A DNA stretch of 64,000 nucleotides from Bacteroidales bacterium (GTDB lineage Bacteria > Bacteroidota > Bacteroidia > Bacteroidales > UBA932), in contig JAFRRW010000011.1 of the NCBI GenBank assembly GCA_017427885.1, positions 248,001-312,000 on the forward strand, given 5' to 3'. Below the pieces are notes generated by a model. It was not told where the DNA came from. It made no database searches and saw nothing but the letters and a program-made list of their open reading frames with translations. A program made the position numbers and the translations under genes. Below are positions 35,887 to 44,754 of this stretch, in pieces (position 1 is the first letter of the stretch; the number at the start of each line of letters is the position of its first letter).

Positions 35887-36567
35887 CTATGTCCTGATTA
35901 TCTCCACCTGCCCGTCAACCTCCAACTTGATTATCTGAGACGCCGTGCCGGTCGCTCCCGCACCCAGGGAAGGGGCCACCACATAGTCCACGGCATCAAC
36001 GATCTCCCTGTCTATCTCCTTGAAAGATTTCGGCGTCGGATTGCCCGAAATGTTGGCCGACGTCGACACCAGCGGCCTTCCCAGCCTCCGTATCAGGTCC
36101 CTGCAGAAATCGTTCATCGGAATCCTTATCCCCACCGACCCGTCTGCCGCCACGGCATTGTACGCCAGATGCCACTTGTCCCCGGCCGGAGCGGGATTGC
36201 CCCGCCTCGCAGAATCCAAGGCTTCGCCAAAATGCTCGGCTTGGGCAAATCCCGACTCCGGCCTCTGGCCGACGATGGCGCCGGGGTAGATGATGGTCAT
36301 GGGTCGGTCGTTGACCTCGACGAGGTCGATGGCTATGTCGGGAATCTTCATCACATACCTCGCGACCATATCGAGGTCGGAGGCCAGCAGGACGAGGGAC
36401 TTGCTGTCGGAACGCCGCTTGATGTCGAAGATTCGGGCCACGGTGGAAGGGTTGGTGGCGTCGCAACCAAGGCCCCAGACCGTATCGGTAGGATAAAGTA
36501 TGGTTCCGCCGGAGCGAAGGATTCCCAAAGCTTCGGACAGGACCCTGTCGTAGTTCTCCTTATTCAT
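35887..36567 (-). CDS. L-threonylcarbamoyladenylate synthase (Sua5/YrdC/YciO family)
   Basis: 226 residues. The signature is GTILYPTDTVWGLGCDATNP with the KRRSDSKSLVLL substrate-binding segment (KR..K) and PLVSTSANISGNPTPKSF. It makes TC-AMP for the t6A modification of tRNA. An insertion of about 30 residues (SGFAQAEHFGEALDSARRGN region) interrupts the usual fold spacing. Start overlaps the upstream gene by four bases. Confidence 0.92.
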   Translation of the reverse strand: MNKENYDRVLSEALGILRSGGTILYPTDTVWGLGCDATNPSTVARIFDIKRRSDSKSLVLLASDLDMVARYVMKIPDIAIDLVEVNDRPMTIIYPGAIVGQRPESGFAQAEHFGEALDSARRGNPAPAGDKWHLAYNAVAADGSVGIRIPMNDFCRDLIRRLGRPLVSTSANISGNPTPKSFKEIDREIVDAVDYVVAPSLGAGATGTASQIIKLEVDGQVEIIRT

Positions 36568-37631
36568 ATCATCAAATCCGCCTGGATGGGATAGTGGTCC
36601 GAATACTTGACCTTCTCCATCCTGTAACCGGCACAGTCGAAATGGGAAGGATAAAGGATATAGTCTATCCTGAGAAGGGGCCAGAAAAGCCTGTAGGTCG
36701 CCCCGTAGCCCTTCCCGGCCTTGACGAAGGCGTCGGAACGGCCCCGGGAAAGGCGGCGGTAGGTGCAGGAGACCGGAGAATCGTTGAAATCCCCCACCAC
36801 GAGGGACTCGTAGGGCGAAGACTCCATGCTCGAAACCATCATGTCCACCTGCCCGGCCCTCCTCTCGATTGAATGCTTCATCTTCAGTTCGGTACGCCGC
36901 ACCAGGGTGCTGTCGGTTCCGAGGTCGTGGGTAAACTTCTCAGTCTCTATGTTATAACTCTCAAGATGGCAGTTATATACCCTCAGCATATTCCCTCTTA
37001 CGTCGATATCCGCATACATCGCGATATTGGCGCTCTTCGGCAGATCCAGTTTTCCCTTCGACCTGACCGGAAAACGGCTCAGAATCACATTCCCGTAGAA
37101 CCCGTGGGCGTTCTGGTTGAGATAATACTCTGCCTGGTAGTTCCTGAACCTTTCTTCCAAGTAATCCTTGGTCCTCAAGCCGCCCGGGAAATGGAATTCC
37201 TGAAGGCAGATTATGTCGGCCCCGGTGCCCAGCAGGTAGCGGAACACCGAATCCACGCACTCCTGCTCGTTCAGTTTCAATCCCTTGGCCGCCGAAGCGA
37301 ACCTTCCGACATTGTAGGACACCACCTTCAGGTTGCCCCTTTCCTCCGTCTCGGAGCCTGAGAATTTCACATACCTGCCGGAGAGGAACAAGGCCGGGAC
37401 AAGGATGACCAGCGAGAATAGGGCCGAACGGGACCAGTGCAGCACCCCGGCGAGGAACATCACCGCGTTAAGGACGGCGAAGACCACGAACAGGAGGCCG
37501 AAAATGGTCATATACCAGGCCTTTGCGGGGTTTACGTACATCGCCAGGTAGCTCGCGGCCAGTCCCCCGGCCATCAGGATGGCCAGGAACCAAAGTAAAG
37601 GATGCCGTTTCTTATTCTCCCTTCCGGACAT
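36564..37631 (-). CDS. Membrane-anchored endonuclease/exonuclease/phosphatase-family protein
   Basis: 355 residues. Three N-terminal membrane helices (about 10-90) precede an EEP domain with VVSYNVGRFA, CLQEFHF, NCHLESYN, VVGDFNDSPVS and YSDHYPIQADL, which supply all metal and catalytic residues. This AP-endonuclease-like family is common in Bacteroidota and its target is unknown. It lies one base after the rhomboid gene. Confidence 0.88.
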   Translation of the reverse strand: MSGRENKKRHPLLWFLAILMAGGLAASYLAMYVNPAKAWYMTIFGLLFVVFAVLNAVMFLAGVLHWSRSALFSLVILVPALFLSGRYVKFSGSETEERGNLKVVSYNVGRFASAAKGLKLNEQECVDSVFRYLLGTGADIICLQEFHFPGGLRTKDYLEERFRNYQAEYYLNQNAHGFYGNVILSRFPVRSKGKLDLPKSANIAMYADIDVRGNMLRVYNCHLESYNIETEKFTHDLGTDSTLVRRTELKMKHSIERRAGQVDMMVSSMESSPYESLVVGDFNDSPVSCTYRRLSRGRSDAFVKAGKGYGATYRLFWPLLRIDYILYPSHFDCAGYRMEKVKYSDHYPIQADLMI

Positions 37632-37632
37632 G

Positions 37633-38265
37633 TCAGCGATACAGTCTCTTCGTCTTTTTCCAGTACATTATCAGCAGCCAGCCCACGAGCATTCCTCCGA
37701 GATGGGCGAAATGGGCGATCCCATCCATGGTGCCGAAGATCCCGGTGACAAGTTCTATGCCTGCGAATATGAGGATGAACCATTTGGCCTTGAGGGAAAC
37801 GGGAGGGAAGATGAGGGTGAGTACGGAATCGGGATAGAACATCGCGTAGGCGATGAGGACTCCGTAGATGGCACCGGAAGCCCCGAGCATAGGAACCCTG
37901 AGGAGGGAAACCGACCCGCCGTGGGTAAGCTGGAACCAGGTTACCGCAAGATGCAGTGCCGCCGCACCGAGGCCGCAGACGAAATAAAAAATAAGGAACC
38001 TTTTAGACCCCAGGACCCTCTCCACGACGACTCCGAAGATGAGGAGTGTGTACATATTGAAGAAGATGTGCCACACCCCTCCGTGCATGAACATATGGGT
38101 TATTGGCTGCCACAGGCGAAAGTAAGGGGAAGTGGGGAAGAACATCGCGAAAGTCCCTATCATCACATTCTCGTTCAGCATCGTGGCGATGAAAGCGATG
38201 ACATTGACGATGATGATGTTCTTCGTCACCGTGGGTATGTTGTTCAGGAAAGAGTTTCCGTTCAT
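37633..38265 (-). CDS. Rhomboid-family intramembrane serine protease
   Basis: 210 residues with six membrane helices. The catalytic serine is in MLGASGAIYGVLIAYAMFYP (GxSG) and the His in GIAHFAHLGGMLVGWLL. The HMFMHGGVWHIFFNMYTL segment of helix 2 carries the conserved His and Asn of the oxyanion hole. It is one base downstream of mutL. Substrates are single-pass membrane proteins, unknown here. Confidence 0.92.
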   Translation of the reverse strand: MNGNSFLNNIPTVTKNIIIVNVIAFIATMLNENVMIGTFAMFFPTSPYFRLWQPITHMFMHGGVWHIFFNMYTLLIFGVVVERVLGSKRFLIFYFVCGLGAAALHLAVTWFQLTHGGSVSLLRVPMLGASGAIYGVLIAYAMFYPDSVLTLIFPPVSLKAKWFILIFAGIELVTGIFGTMDGIAHFAHLGGMLVGWLLIMYWKKTKRLYR

Positions 38266-38266
38266 A

Positions 38267-40072
38267 TCAGAATTTCTTGTCTATTTCCCCGACGGGGATA
38301 TGGGTAAGTATCCTGCGGCCGCCGATGGTGAATTCGGGGGTGTCGCAGGAGAAAAGGGCGTCCAGCAGCCTCTGGGCCTCTATCGGGGAGGTGAGTTCTT
38401 CGCAGGAAGCCGCACCGAGGGTGGCGAAGGCCTGGGCTTTCCTGGACTCCATCACCCCGGGGAGGGACGCGCCCTCGTCGGAAAGGATAAGGAGAAGGTC
38501 GCCGATCATCGACTGCACCTTCCCCGCTTCGTTGGAGAAGCCCTCCGGAACACCGTTGACCACGATGGTGTCGTTGCCGAAAGGGGTGATGTCGAAGCCG
38601 AGGGAACGGAGTTCGTCAGCACGGGAATCGAAAACAAGCCGGTTCTCCACCCCCACCTGCACGGTGACGGGGAAGAGGGAAACCTGGGTGATATGTCCTT
38701 CCTTGGACAGGACTCGGAGGAATCTCTCATAGAGGACCCTTTCCCTGGCCCTGCGGATGTTCACGACGGTGAGCCCCTCCTTGCCGGGAGTGACTATGTA
38801 TTTGCCTTGGAGGATTATTATCTTGGTCGTGGGAAGCGTCTTCTCTTCGAAAAGGCGGCCGTAGTCCGGCCTGCGGTCCACAAGGCCTCCGGTCCTGTAC
38901 TCTCCTGAATTCCAGTCGTGTCCCGAGAAATCCATCTGTCCCTGGACACCTTCCCTCACGAACGGGTCATAGTCGGGGTCCGTGGACGGCGTGGGCTCCG
39001 TAACGGGATGGAAATCCTCGTAACGGCTGCTGAAAACCGGCATCCCGCCCGTGTTCCCGCCTTCGAAATCTATCGTTCCGGCGGCGGAATTCCTGCCGAG
39101 GGACTCCTTGATGCAGGCATATATGACCTGGAAGATGACGCTGTCGTCTTCGAACTTGATTTCGGTCTTGGTGGGGTGGATGTTGACATCCATCGACCTC
39201 GGATCCACCTCGAGATAGAGGAAATATGATGGGGTGACCCCTTCGGGGATAAGGTCCTCGTAGGCCTTCATCACCGCCTTGTGCATATAGGCACTTCGGA
39301 AATACCTCCCGTTGACGAAGAAATACTGGTTGCCGAGGGTCTTTTTCGCAGTATCGGGCCTGCCTACGAATCCCCTCAGCTTCACAACAGAAGTGTCGGC
39401 GGCCACATCCACGACCTCTCCGACCACACCTGTTCCCAGAAGGTCGGTGATCCTGAACTTCAGGCTCTTTGCCGGCTTCAGCACATAGACGTCACGGCCG
39501 TTGTGCGTAAGGGAGAATCCGACCTCAGGCCTCGTAAGGGCCACGCGGGTGAATTCCTCGACTATATGCTTGAACTCGACGTTGTCAGACTTCAGGAATT
39601 TCCTTCTCGCCGGGACGTTGTAGAAAAGGTTCCTCACAGCGAAATTGCAGCCCACGGGGCAGGCCGTCTCGTTGGTGGAAACGTGCCTCGAATCCGCAAA
39701 ACGCACCTCGCAGCCCAGGCTCTCCCCTTCCTTCCTGGTCCTCAGGGTGACTTCTGACACGGCTGCTATGCTGGAGAGGGCCTCCCCCCTGAAGCCGTAC
39801 GTTATGATATCCCCGAGGTCTTCGGCCGTCGCTATCTTCGAGGTGGCGTGACGCTCGAAGCAGAGCACCGCTTCGTCCGGATCCATCCCGCAGCCGTTGT
39901 CGATGACCTGGATGAGCGTCCTTCCGGCATCGGTGATGACGACGGTGACCTGTGTGGCCCCCGCGTCCACCGCATTCTCCATCAATTCCTTCACCACCGA
40001 AGACGGTCTCTGGACCACCTCCCCGGCAGCGATCATGTTCGCGATGTTTGACGGAAGGATCTTGAGTTCCAT
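38267..40072 (-). CDS. mutL: DNA mismatch repair protein MutL, endonuclease motif degenerate
   Basis: 601 residues. The GHKL ATPase half is canonical: ELMENAVDAGATQVTV, DNGCGMDPDEAVL, TYGFRGEALSSIAAV and a transducer with QYFFVNGRYF. The C-terminal half is the dimerisation domain. At the place where nuclease-active MutL proteins carry DQHxxxER, the sequence reads VVNIRRARERVLYERF, so the Asp, Gln and His of the metal site are absent. It ends normally (IGGRRILTHIPVGEIDKKF). The protein is probably a MutL that does not nick DNA itself. Second gene of a seven-gene operon. Confidence 0.95.
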   Translation of the reverse strand: MELKILPSNIANMIAAGEVVQRPSSVVKELMENAVDAGATQVTVVITDAGRTLIQVIDNGCGMDPDEAVLCFERHATSKIATAEDLGDIITYGFRGEALSSIAAVSEVTLRTRKEGESLGCEVRFADSRHVSTNETACPVGCNFAVRNLFYNVPARRKFLKSDNVEFKHIVEEFTRVALTRPEVGFSLTHNGRDVYVLKPAKSLKFRITDLLGTGVVGEVVDVAADTSVVKLRGFVGRPDTAKKTLGNQYFFVNGRYFRSAYMHKAVMKAYEDLIPEGVTPSYFLYLEVDPRSMDVNIHPTKTEIKFEDDSVIFQVIYACIKESLGRNSAAGTIDFEGGNTGGMPVFSSRYEDFHPVTEPTPSTDPDYDPFVREGVQGQMDFSGHDWNSGEYRTGGLVDRRPDYGRLFEEKTLPTTKIIILQGKYIVTPGKEGLTVVNIRRARERVLYERFLRVLSKEGHITQVSLFPVTVQVGVENRLVFDSRADELRSLGFDITPFGNDTIVVNGVPEGFSNEAGKVQSMIGDLLLILSDEGASLPGVMESRKAQAFATLGAASCEELTSPIEAQRLLDALFSCDTPEFTIGGRRILTHIPVGEIDKKF

Positions 40073-40075
40073 TTC

Positions 40076-40387
40076 TTACAGAAGGGAATAGAATTTCGTG
40101 ATGAAAATAAGGATGATGACGAAAAGTATCAGTCCGATGATGCCTATTATACCGGAGAGTTTCCCGGGGCCCTTGCGGGTGGCATAGTTCCCGTCACGGA
40201 AGGCACCCTGGACATACGAGCCGGGGACATATGCCTTATCCTTTCCCTCCTCATCCTTCCCTTCAAGGGATCCGTCTACGGCGCCGAACTTGCGTTTGCG
40301 CTCCTCCTCTTCCTTGTCGTAATAGATGGGCTTGTAGTTGAACACCCTGTGTTCTTCCTGAGCGAAAAAATTATTGAAAAGTCCCAT
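40076..40387 (-). CDS. Small C-terminally membrane-anchored protein, conserved in Bacteroidales
   Basis: 103 residues from ATG 40387 (MGLFNNFFAQEEHRVFNYKP). A charged, lysine/glutamate-rich N-terminal half (YYDKEEEERKRKFG) is followed by one membrane helix (GIIGIIGLILFVIILIFI) at the C-terminus. I recognise it only as a conserved small protein that precedes mutL in Bacteroidales; function unknown. It starts the mutL operon and has its own -7 box. Confidence 0.7.
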   Translation of the reverse strand: MGLFNNFFAQEEHRVFNYKPIYYDKEEEERKRKFGAVDGSLEGKDEEGKDKAYVPGSYVQGAFRDGNYATRKGPGKLSGIIGIIGLILFVIILIFITKFYSLL

Positions 40388-40407
40388 TTCCTTCGATGTT
40401 AGGAAAA

Positions 40408-40435
40408 CAAAGTTAGTCAATTTTATTTATATTTG
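40408..40435. promoter_or_regulatory. Divergent -7 boxes for the mutL operon and the NVEALA pair
   Basis: TAACTTTG on the minus strand (complement of 40408-40415) serves the small membrane-protein/mutL operon, and TATATTTG on the plus strand (40428-40435) serves the NVEALA gene about 40 nt downstream. Neither has a clear -33 TTG at the expected spacing. Confidence 0.5.
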
Positions 40436-40475
40436 TAAAAGCCGACTTCCGGATATCTTTTAAACATATTGTCCA

Positions 40476-40748
40476 ATGAAAAAAAAGGTTCTTTTGTTTT
40501 TCTGCCTGACTGCAACTGTTCTGGCTGCGACCAGTTTTGTATTGACTAAATCATTCAAAACCTATTACTTTTATTTAATGAACGTCGAAGTTCTTTCTGC
40601 GTGTGAGAATCACTCGGGTTTTTGTAGGGAAGAATCTGGCGAATGTATGGGGTATTGTCCGATTTGCGGCGAACTCATCTGGGCTGATGGACATAAAGGT
40701 CCCGCTTATGGATTAAGTGGTAATTGTACCGGTCATAAAACTGAGTAG
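40476..40748 (+). CDS. NVEALA-family small exported protein
   Basis: 90 residues. An N-terminal hydrophobic export segment (MKKKVLLFFCLTATVLAATS) is followed by FYLMNVEVLSACE, which is the NVEALA motif with NVEVLS. The C-terminal mature part of about 45 residues holds six cysteines (for example GFCREESGECMGYCPICGEL). Such proteins are Bacteroidota-specific and are thought to be processed after the NVEALA motif and exported; their role, perhaps as signal or bacteriocin-like peptides, is unproven. It is two bases upstream of the propeller lipoprotein. Base composition is visibly more AT-rich than the surroundings, suggesting acquisition. Confidence 0.85.
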   Translation: MKKKVLLFFCLTATVLAATSFVLTKSFKTYYFYLMNVEVLSACENHSGFCREESGECMGYCPICGELIWADGHKGPAYGLSGNCTGHKTE

Positions 40749-40750
40749 GT

Positions 40751-41818
40751 ATGCAGCACTTTTCCAAGGTGGCTATTTTCATATTTATCCTTTTGTTCTT
40801 ATTGTCAGGATGTTCGCAAAAAGACAAGGGATATGCATTGCCGGAATTCAAAAAAGTTGAACAGGCAAGTTTTGAAATTATCGGTGAAGAGCTGCTCGGG
40901 GTCAACGCCTCCACCAATCTGTTACCCTACAAATCATATTTGATACTTGTCGCATACGATGCCTCCAACAAGAATTGTTTGCACATATTTGACAAAAACG
41001 GGAAACCGGTCATCTCAACAGTGAGGATTGGAAGAGGTCCAGGTGAAATATTGTTCCCGGGGAACCCGTCCTTCGATAGAGAGAACGGAATCCTTACTTT
41101 TTTTGATCTTATCGGAAAAAAAACATTAGCAATAGATATCAATCTATTGAGTGAATCCGGACAACTTATCGATTCCATCATTGAAGAGTACAGGGAATTG
41201 AGTTACCCGACTTTATCAAGGCTTACCAATAAAGGAAGAGTGGATTTCAATGGCGTATTACCACTAGGGAAAGACACCGGACCAAGATTTGTATATGTGG
41301 ATTACACCACCAACGACACCCTGACATTCAACGACTATCCTTTAAAATTCGGCGATGACGCTTGGGATAAGTATTATATGTATGACACCAATACAATGAT
41401 GGAATTGTCCCCGAAAGGAGACAAAATGGCAATCTGCAGCCAATGGTGTGGTATTCTGGAAACTTTTTCGATAGGGTCGGAGTTCAAATTGATTTCCACC
41501 TCTTATTTTGCGGAACCGAAATATTCTGGGCAGAAAAATGGCGGCGGGATGATTATTTCAGATGAAGCCATCCTGGTTTTCAACGACATTTATACGACAG
41601 ACAAAGAATTATTATGTGCATATGACGGGGGACAACGCGGACAGTCCATTCCTGGAAACTGGTATAATAAAATTGCGATCTTTGATTGGAAAGGCAAACC
41701 CATAAAGGAGATAATAACTGACAAGAGAATCGAACAACTTTGTATGACTCAGGAAGGACAGATTTTCGCCCTGGTCAACAATGCTCTTGGAGAATGCTAT
41801 TTAGCAAAATTACCATAG
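40751..41818 (+). CDS. 6-bladed beta-propeller lipoprotein (BF3164/TolB-like)
   Basis: 355 residues. The lipobox is in FLLSGCSQ (signal MQHFSKVAIFIFILLFLLSG). Repeated propeller blades are visible (LHIFDKNGKPVISTVRIGRG, PGEILFPGNPSFD, KIAIFDWKGKPIKEI). The PGE/FPGNP and GRGPGE motifs are those of the 6-bladed propeller lipoproteins that accompany NVEALA peptides in Bacteroides and relatives. It shares the AT-rich composition of its partner. A role as receptor, immunity or maturation partner of the peptide is inference. Confidence 0.85.
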   Translation: MQHFSKVAIFIFILLFLLSGCSQKDKGYALPEFKKVEQASFEIIGEELLGVNASTNLLPYKSYLILVAYDASNKNCLHIFDKNGKPVISTVRIGRGPGEILFPGNPSFDRENGILTFFDLIGKKTLAIDINLLSESGQLIDSIIEEYRELSYPTLSRLTNKGRVDFNGVLPLGKDTGPRFVYVDYTTNDTLTFNDYPLKFGDDAWDKYYMYDTNTMMELSPKGDKMAICSQWCGILETFSIGSEFKLISTSYFAEPKYSGQKNGGGMIISDEAILVFNDIYTTDKELLCAYDGGQRGQSIPGNWYNKIAIFDWKGKPIKEIITDKRIEQLCMTQEGQIFALVNNALGECYLAKLP

Positions 41819-41860
41819 GTTATTGTATTTTTATCATTCATTGTAAACTGAATTACGAAC

Positions 41861-42343
41861 TTGGAAGACATCAGGATAGGCAACGGCTACGACGTTCACG
41901 AAATCGCCCCCGGACTGCCCCTCTGGCTGGGAGGAATCAACATAGACTACCACTGCGGCTTCGTCGCCCACTCAGACGGAGACGTGGCCATCCACGCCCT
42001 CTGCGACGCCCTTCTGGGTTCTCTCGCCCTCGGGGACATCGGCCATTTCTTCCCTGACACCTCCGACGAATGGGAGGGGGTGGACAGCAAGATCCTTCTG
42101 GCGAAGGTGGTGGAGATGGTGGCCGCAAAGGGATACCGGATCGGCAACGTGGACATCACCATCGCCCTGCAGAGGCCCAAACTGGCTCCGCACATCCCGG
42201 CGATGAGGGGATGCCTCGCCTCGGTGATGGGCATCTCCCCCGACAGGGTCGGAATAAAAGCCACCACGGCCGAGAACCTTGGATTCGTCGGCCGCGGAGA
42301 AGGCTGTCAGGTCTGGGCTAGCGCCCTGGTTTACAAGCCGTAA
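41861..42343 (+). CDS. ispF: 2-C-methyl-D-erythritol 2,4-cyclodiphosphate synthase
   Basis: 160 residues of the MEP isoprenoid pathway. The N-terminus IRIGNGYDVHEI holds the metal-binding Asp and His. It is followed by HSDGDVAIHALCDALLGSLALGDIG, FPDTSDEW and the C-terminal TTAENLGFVGRGEG. No ATG is available: an in-frame stop lies at 41849-41851 and the only reasonable initiator is TTG at 41861, so a TTG start is proposed. It is 42 bases past the propeller gene. Confidence 0.94.
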   Translation: MEDIRIGNGYDVHEIAPGLPLWLGGINIDYHCGFVAHSDGDVAIHALCDALLGSLALGDIGHFFPDTSDEWEGVDSKILLAKVVEMVAAKGYRIGNVDITIALQRPKLAPHIPAMRGCLASVMGISPDRVGIKATTAENLGFVGRGEGCQVWASALVYKP

Positions 42344-42345
42344 GG

Positions 42346-43017
42346 CTATTTCACCTCAGGATACTCGTTGCAGAGAAGGCGGAAAGGCTTTTCGTCTTCC
42401 TCGATGGCAGGGAAACGGCCCGTAGGTTTGTAGAAACGGTTGTCGTTGGCGTCGTCGTTCACCTTCGACACCTCTCCCACCATGCAGGGCTCGCCTTCTG
42501 CCCAGAACTCGTGATAGACATAGGGCTCGTTGGAGACGCTCTGGCCGGGATGCAGGCGCAGAATCTCTCCGGGCTGGAGGGTGCGCTCGACACCGTCAAC
42601 TTTCACGGTGAAGGGCTCATTGAGAATCTCTTCAGTCTTCTCGTCGGCCTTCCACATCTGCTGGCAGAAGGTGCCGCCGCCACGGTTGATGATATCCTCG
42701 GTCTTGAACCAGTGGAAATGGGCCGGAGTCCTCTGGCCAACTCCGACCGCCATTATCTTCTCGCAATAGGTCTTTCCTCCCTTTTTCACGTTTCCGTTAC
42801 GGATGGTGACCAGGGTAAGGCCGACCTTCTCGAAATCGCCGCTGCCGAAATCGGTGATGTCCCAGCCGAGGCCGTTCTCACGGATCTCGTCGCACTCGTG
42901 GCCCTTGGCCTCCCAATCCTTCGGTGTCCAGTCCGCCCACTCGGGGAGACGGAACTGGAATTTGTCGAACATGGCCTTGGCCTCTTTGATGATCTTGTTG
43001 ACTTCTGAACGTTTCAT
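42346..43017 (-). CDS. D-lyxose/D-mannose-type sugar isomerase (cupin)
   Basis: 223-residue cupin isomerase. Metal ligands are in RTPAHFHWFKTEDI (two His and a Glu) and in NEPYVYHEFW (His). The LRLHPGQSVSNEPYVYH loop is typical of D-lyxose isomerases, which also interconvert D-mannose and D-fructose. It is 14 bases after a PfkB sugar kinase, and the same strand continues upstream with GH127 and GH92 alpha-mannosidase genes, which favours mannose as the natural substrate. That preference is inferred. Confidence 0.85.
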   Translation of the reverse strand: MKRSEVNKIIKEAKAMFDKFQFRLPEWADWTPKDWEAKGHECDEIRENGLGWDITDFGSGDFEKVGLTLVTIRNGNVKKGGKTYCEKIMAVGVGQRTPAHFHWFKTEDIINRGGGTFCQQMWKADEKTEEILNEPFTVKVDGVERTLQPGEILRLHPGQSVSNEPYVYHEFWAEGEPCMVGEVSKVNDDANDNRFYKPTGRFPAIEEDEKPFRLLCNEYPEVK

Positions 43018-43031
43018 TGTATATGTATTGA

Positions 43032-44036
43032 TTATCTGGTTTTCAGGAATTCCTGTATCTTCTTGATTTCCGGCGCTCCGCCGGTGCTGGTAGGGTTGAA
43101 GAGGTTGAACCTGGCGCTGGCGTTCGCAAAATCGAGGATGTCCTTCAAGGCATAACCCTCGTGGATTGCAAACAGGGCTCCGGCGCAGAATGCGTCGCCC
43201 GCACCGACGGTGGAAACGATTTCTTCCTTCGGAGGAGAGAACGAGGCGGCATAGTGGCTGCCTCCATCCTTCGACAAGGCATATCCCCCTTCGGGGAAAT
43301 GGATGAGAATAAGTTCCCTGACACCTCCCGCCATAAGTTCGGCGGCAGCGGCGGCCACGGACAGGGGATTGATGGAGCCGTCGTCCCTGCGGAGATTCTT
43401 CCCGGTGCAGGCTCCGGCCTCGACTTCGTTGAATATCAGGTAGTCGGTGTATTTAAGGCAGGGTTTCACCACGTGCTGGAAACGGTCTCCCTGCTCGGAG
43501 ACGACATCCACGGAGGTCTTGTACCCCGCCCTCAGGAGTCCGTCGAGTACGCGGGCCGCGACGATGCCGTATTCGGGGTCGTCCTTGTCGAGTTCGTCGA
43601 GAAGCAGTAGATAGCCCAGATGGAAAATCTTCGCGTCGGTCTTGCAGGACAGGACGTCGGCGACTGAAAGCTTCGCATTGGCGCCGCGGTAATGGAAGAA
43701 GGTCCTGGCTCCTCCTGGCTCGGTCATCACATCGGTGTATGAGGTCGCCTCGTCATCGAGGATCTTCATATTCCCGTGATCGATTCCGAAGGCGTCAAGT
43801 TCCTCGAGCAGCATCTTCCCGTGATCGTCGTTCCCTATGCAGCCTCCGGCATAAAGCGGGAGCCCGCTCTTCAGGGCGGCAAGGTCCAGAAGCACATTGT
43901 GGGAGCAGCCTCCCCCTCCTTCCTCAACCCTTCGGATTGTGGTCAGGTTGCCCTTGGAGGGCAGCACATCGATGAATTTCACGCTGTCGACAACCCAGTT
44001 GCCAGCGGAGATTATTCCTTTCCTTTCAGAATCCAT
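43032..44036 (-). CDS. PfkB-family carbohydrate kinase
   Basis: 334 residues of the ribokinase fold. The N-terminal sugar-site motif is EEGGGGCSHNVLLDLAAL, and the catalytic Asp is in STVGAGDAFCAGALFA. Substrate is not determined; the neighbouring isomerase suggests fructose or another ketose made from mannose or lyxose. It has its own -7 box 29 bases upstream. Confidence 0.88.
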   Translation of the reverse strand: MDSERKGIISAGNWVVDSVKFIDVLPSKGNLTTIRRVEEGGGGCSHNVLLDLAALKSGLPLYAGGCIGNDDHGKMLLEELDAFGIDHGNMKILDDEATSYTDVMTEPGGARTFFHYRGANAKLSVADVLSCKTDAKIFHLGYLLLLDELDKDDPEYGIVAARVLDGLLRAGYKTSVDVVSEQGDRFQHVVKPCLKYTDYLIFNEVEAGACTGKNLRRDDGSINPLSVAAAAAELMAGGVRELILIHFPEGGYALSKDGGSHYAASFSPPKEEIVSTVGAGDAFCAGALFAIHEGYALKDILDFANASARFNLFNPTSTGGAPEIKKIQEFLKTR

Positions 44037-44064
44037 GGTCTTTATCGGTTATCAGTTCGGATAT

Positions 44065-44072
44065 CAAAGATA
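44065..44072 (-). promoter_or_regulatory. Promoter -7 box for the kinase-isomerase pair
   Basis: TATCTTTG on the minus strand matches TAnnTTTG. Just upstream, AGCAC-aagac-GTGCT (44082-44096) is a small hairpin that may end the DUF1080 transcript. Confidence 0.5.
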
Positions 44073-44106
44073 GGGAATAATAAGCACAAGACGTGCTTTT
44101 CTGTCT

Positions 44107-44754
44107 TTATTTCCCAGTTACTATATACACGTTCCTGAACTCAATGGGGCCGCCTTCGCTCTGGAGGCCTATGTAGCCTTCGGTGAAGTCGCCGTCGGCC
44201 TCGTTCTGGAGCTGGCCGTTCACCCAAACCTTGACGTGGGTGCCTACAACCTCGATATCCGCCTCGTTCCACTCCCCTTCGGGCTTTTCGGGATTCCCTT
44301 CGAAAGTCCTGTTCTTGTAATAGAGTCCGGGACGGTTGTCTTCCATTCCTTTCAGGGTGGTTCCGCCCATACCGAGCAGGTCTCCTGCGTGGCCGCCTTG
44401 GAGCTGGACCTCAAGCACGGAGGGCCAGATGCAGTCCCCGTCCTGGATGCGCTGGAAAAGGCCGCTGTTGGTGGCGGCGCCTATCCATCTCCACTCCGCG
44501 TGGAGCTTGTAGTCACCGTATTTCTTATCCGTACGCATATAGCCGTAAGGAGTGCCGCTCACCACGACCTTGCCGTCAAAGACACGGAACACATCGGTAG
44601 CCGGGGCGCCTCCTTCCGGATTGACGTACAACACCCAGCCGTCAAGGTTCTCTCCGTTGAAAAGAACCGTCTTCTTCCCTTTGCAGCAGGAAGAAAGGAT
44701 TGCCGCGACCGCGAGGACCGAAGCGGCATAAACCATTATCTTTTTCATATTCAT
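44107..44754 (-). CDS. DUF1080 (3-keto-disaccharide hydrolase-like) lipoprotein
   Basis: 215 residues. Lipobox in AAILSSCCKGK. The domain has the laminin-G-like signature VLFNGENLDGWVLY, then HAEWRWIGAATNSGLFQRI, VLEVQLQGGHAGDL and the closing EGGPIEFRNVYI. Several DUF1080 proteins hydrolyse 3-keto-glycosides, and others bind glycans. Starts by a 4-base overlap with the GH127 gene, so the two are coupled. It may be functionally linked to the Gfo/Idh/MocA and PmoA-like pair elsewhere in the window. Confidence 0.88.
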   Translation of the reverse strand: MNMKKIMVYAASVLAVAAILSSCCKGKKTVLFNGENLDGWVLYVNPEGGAPATDVFRVFDGKVVVSGTPYGYMRTDKKYGDYKLHAEWRWIGAATNSGLFQRIQDGDCIWPSVLEVQLQGGHAGDLLGMGGTTLKGMEDNRPGLYYKNRTFEGNPEKPEGEWNEADIEVVGTHVKVWVNGQLQNEADGDFTEGYIGLQSEGGPIEFRNVYIVTGK

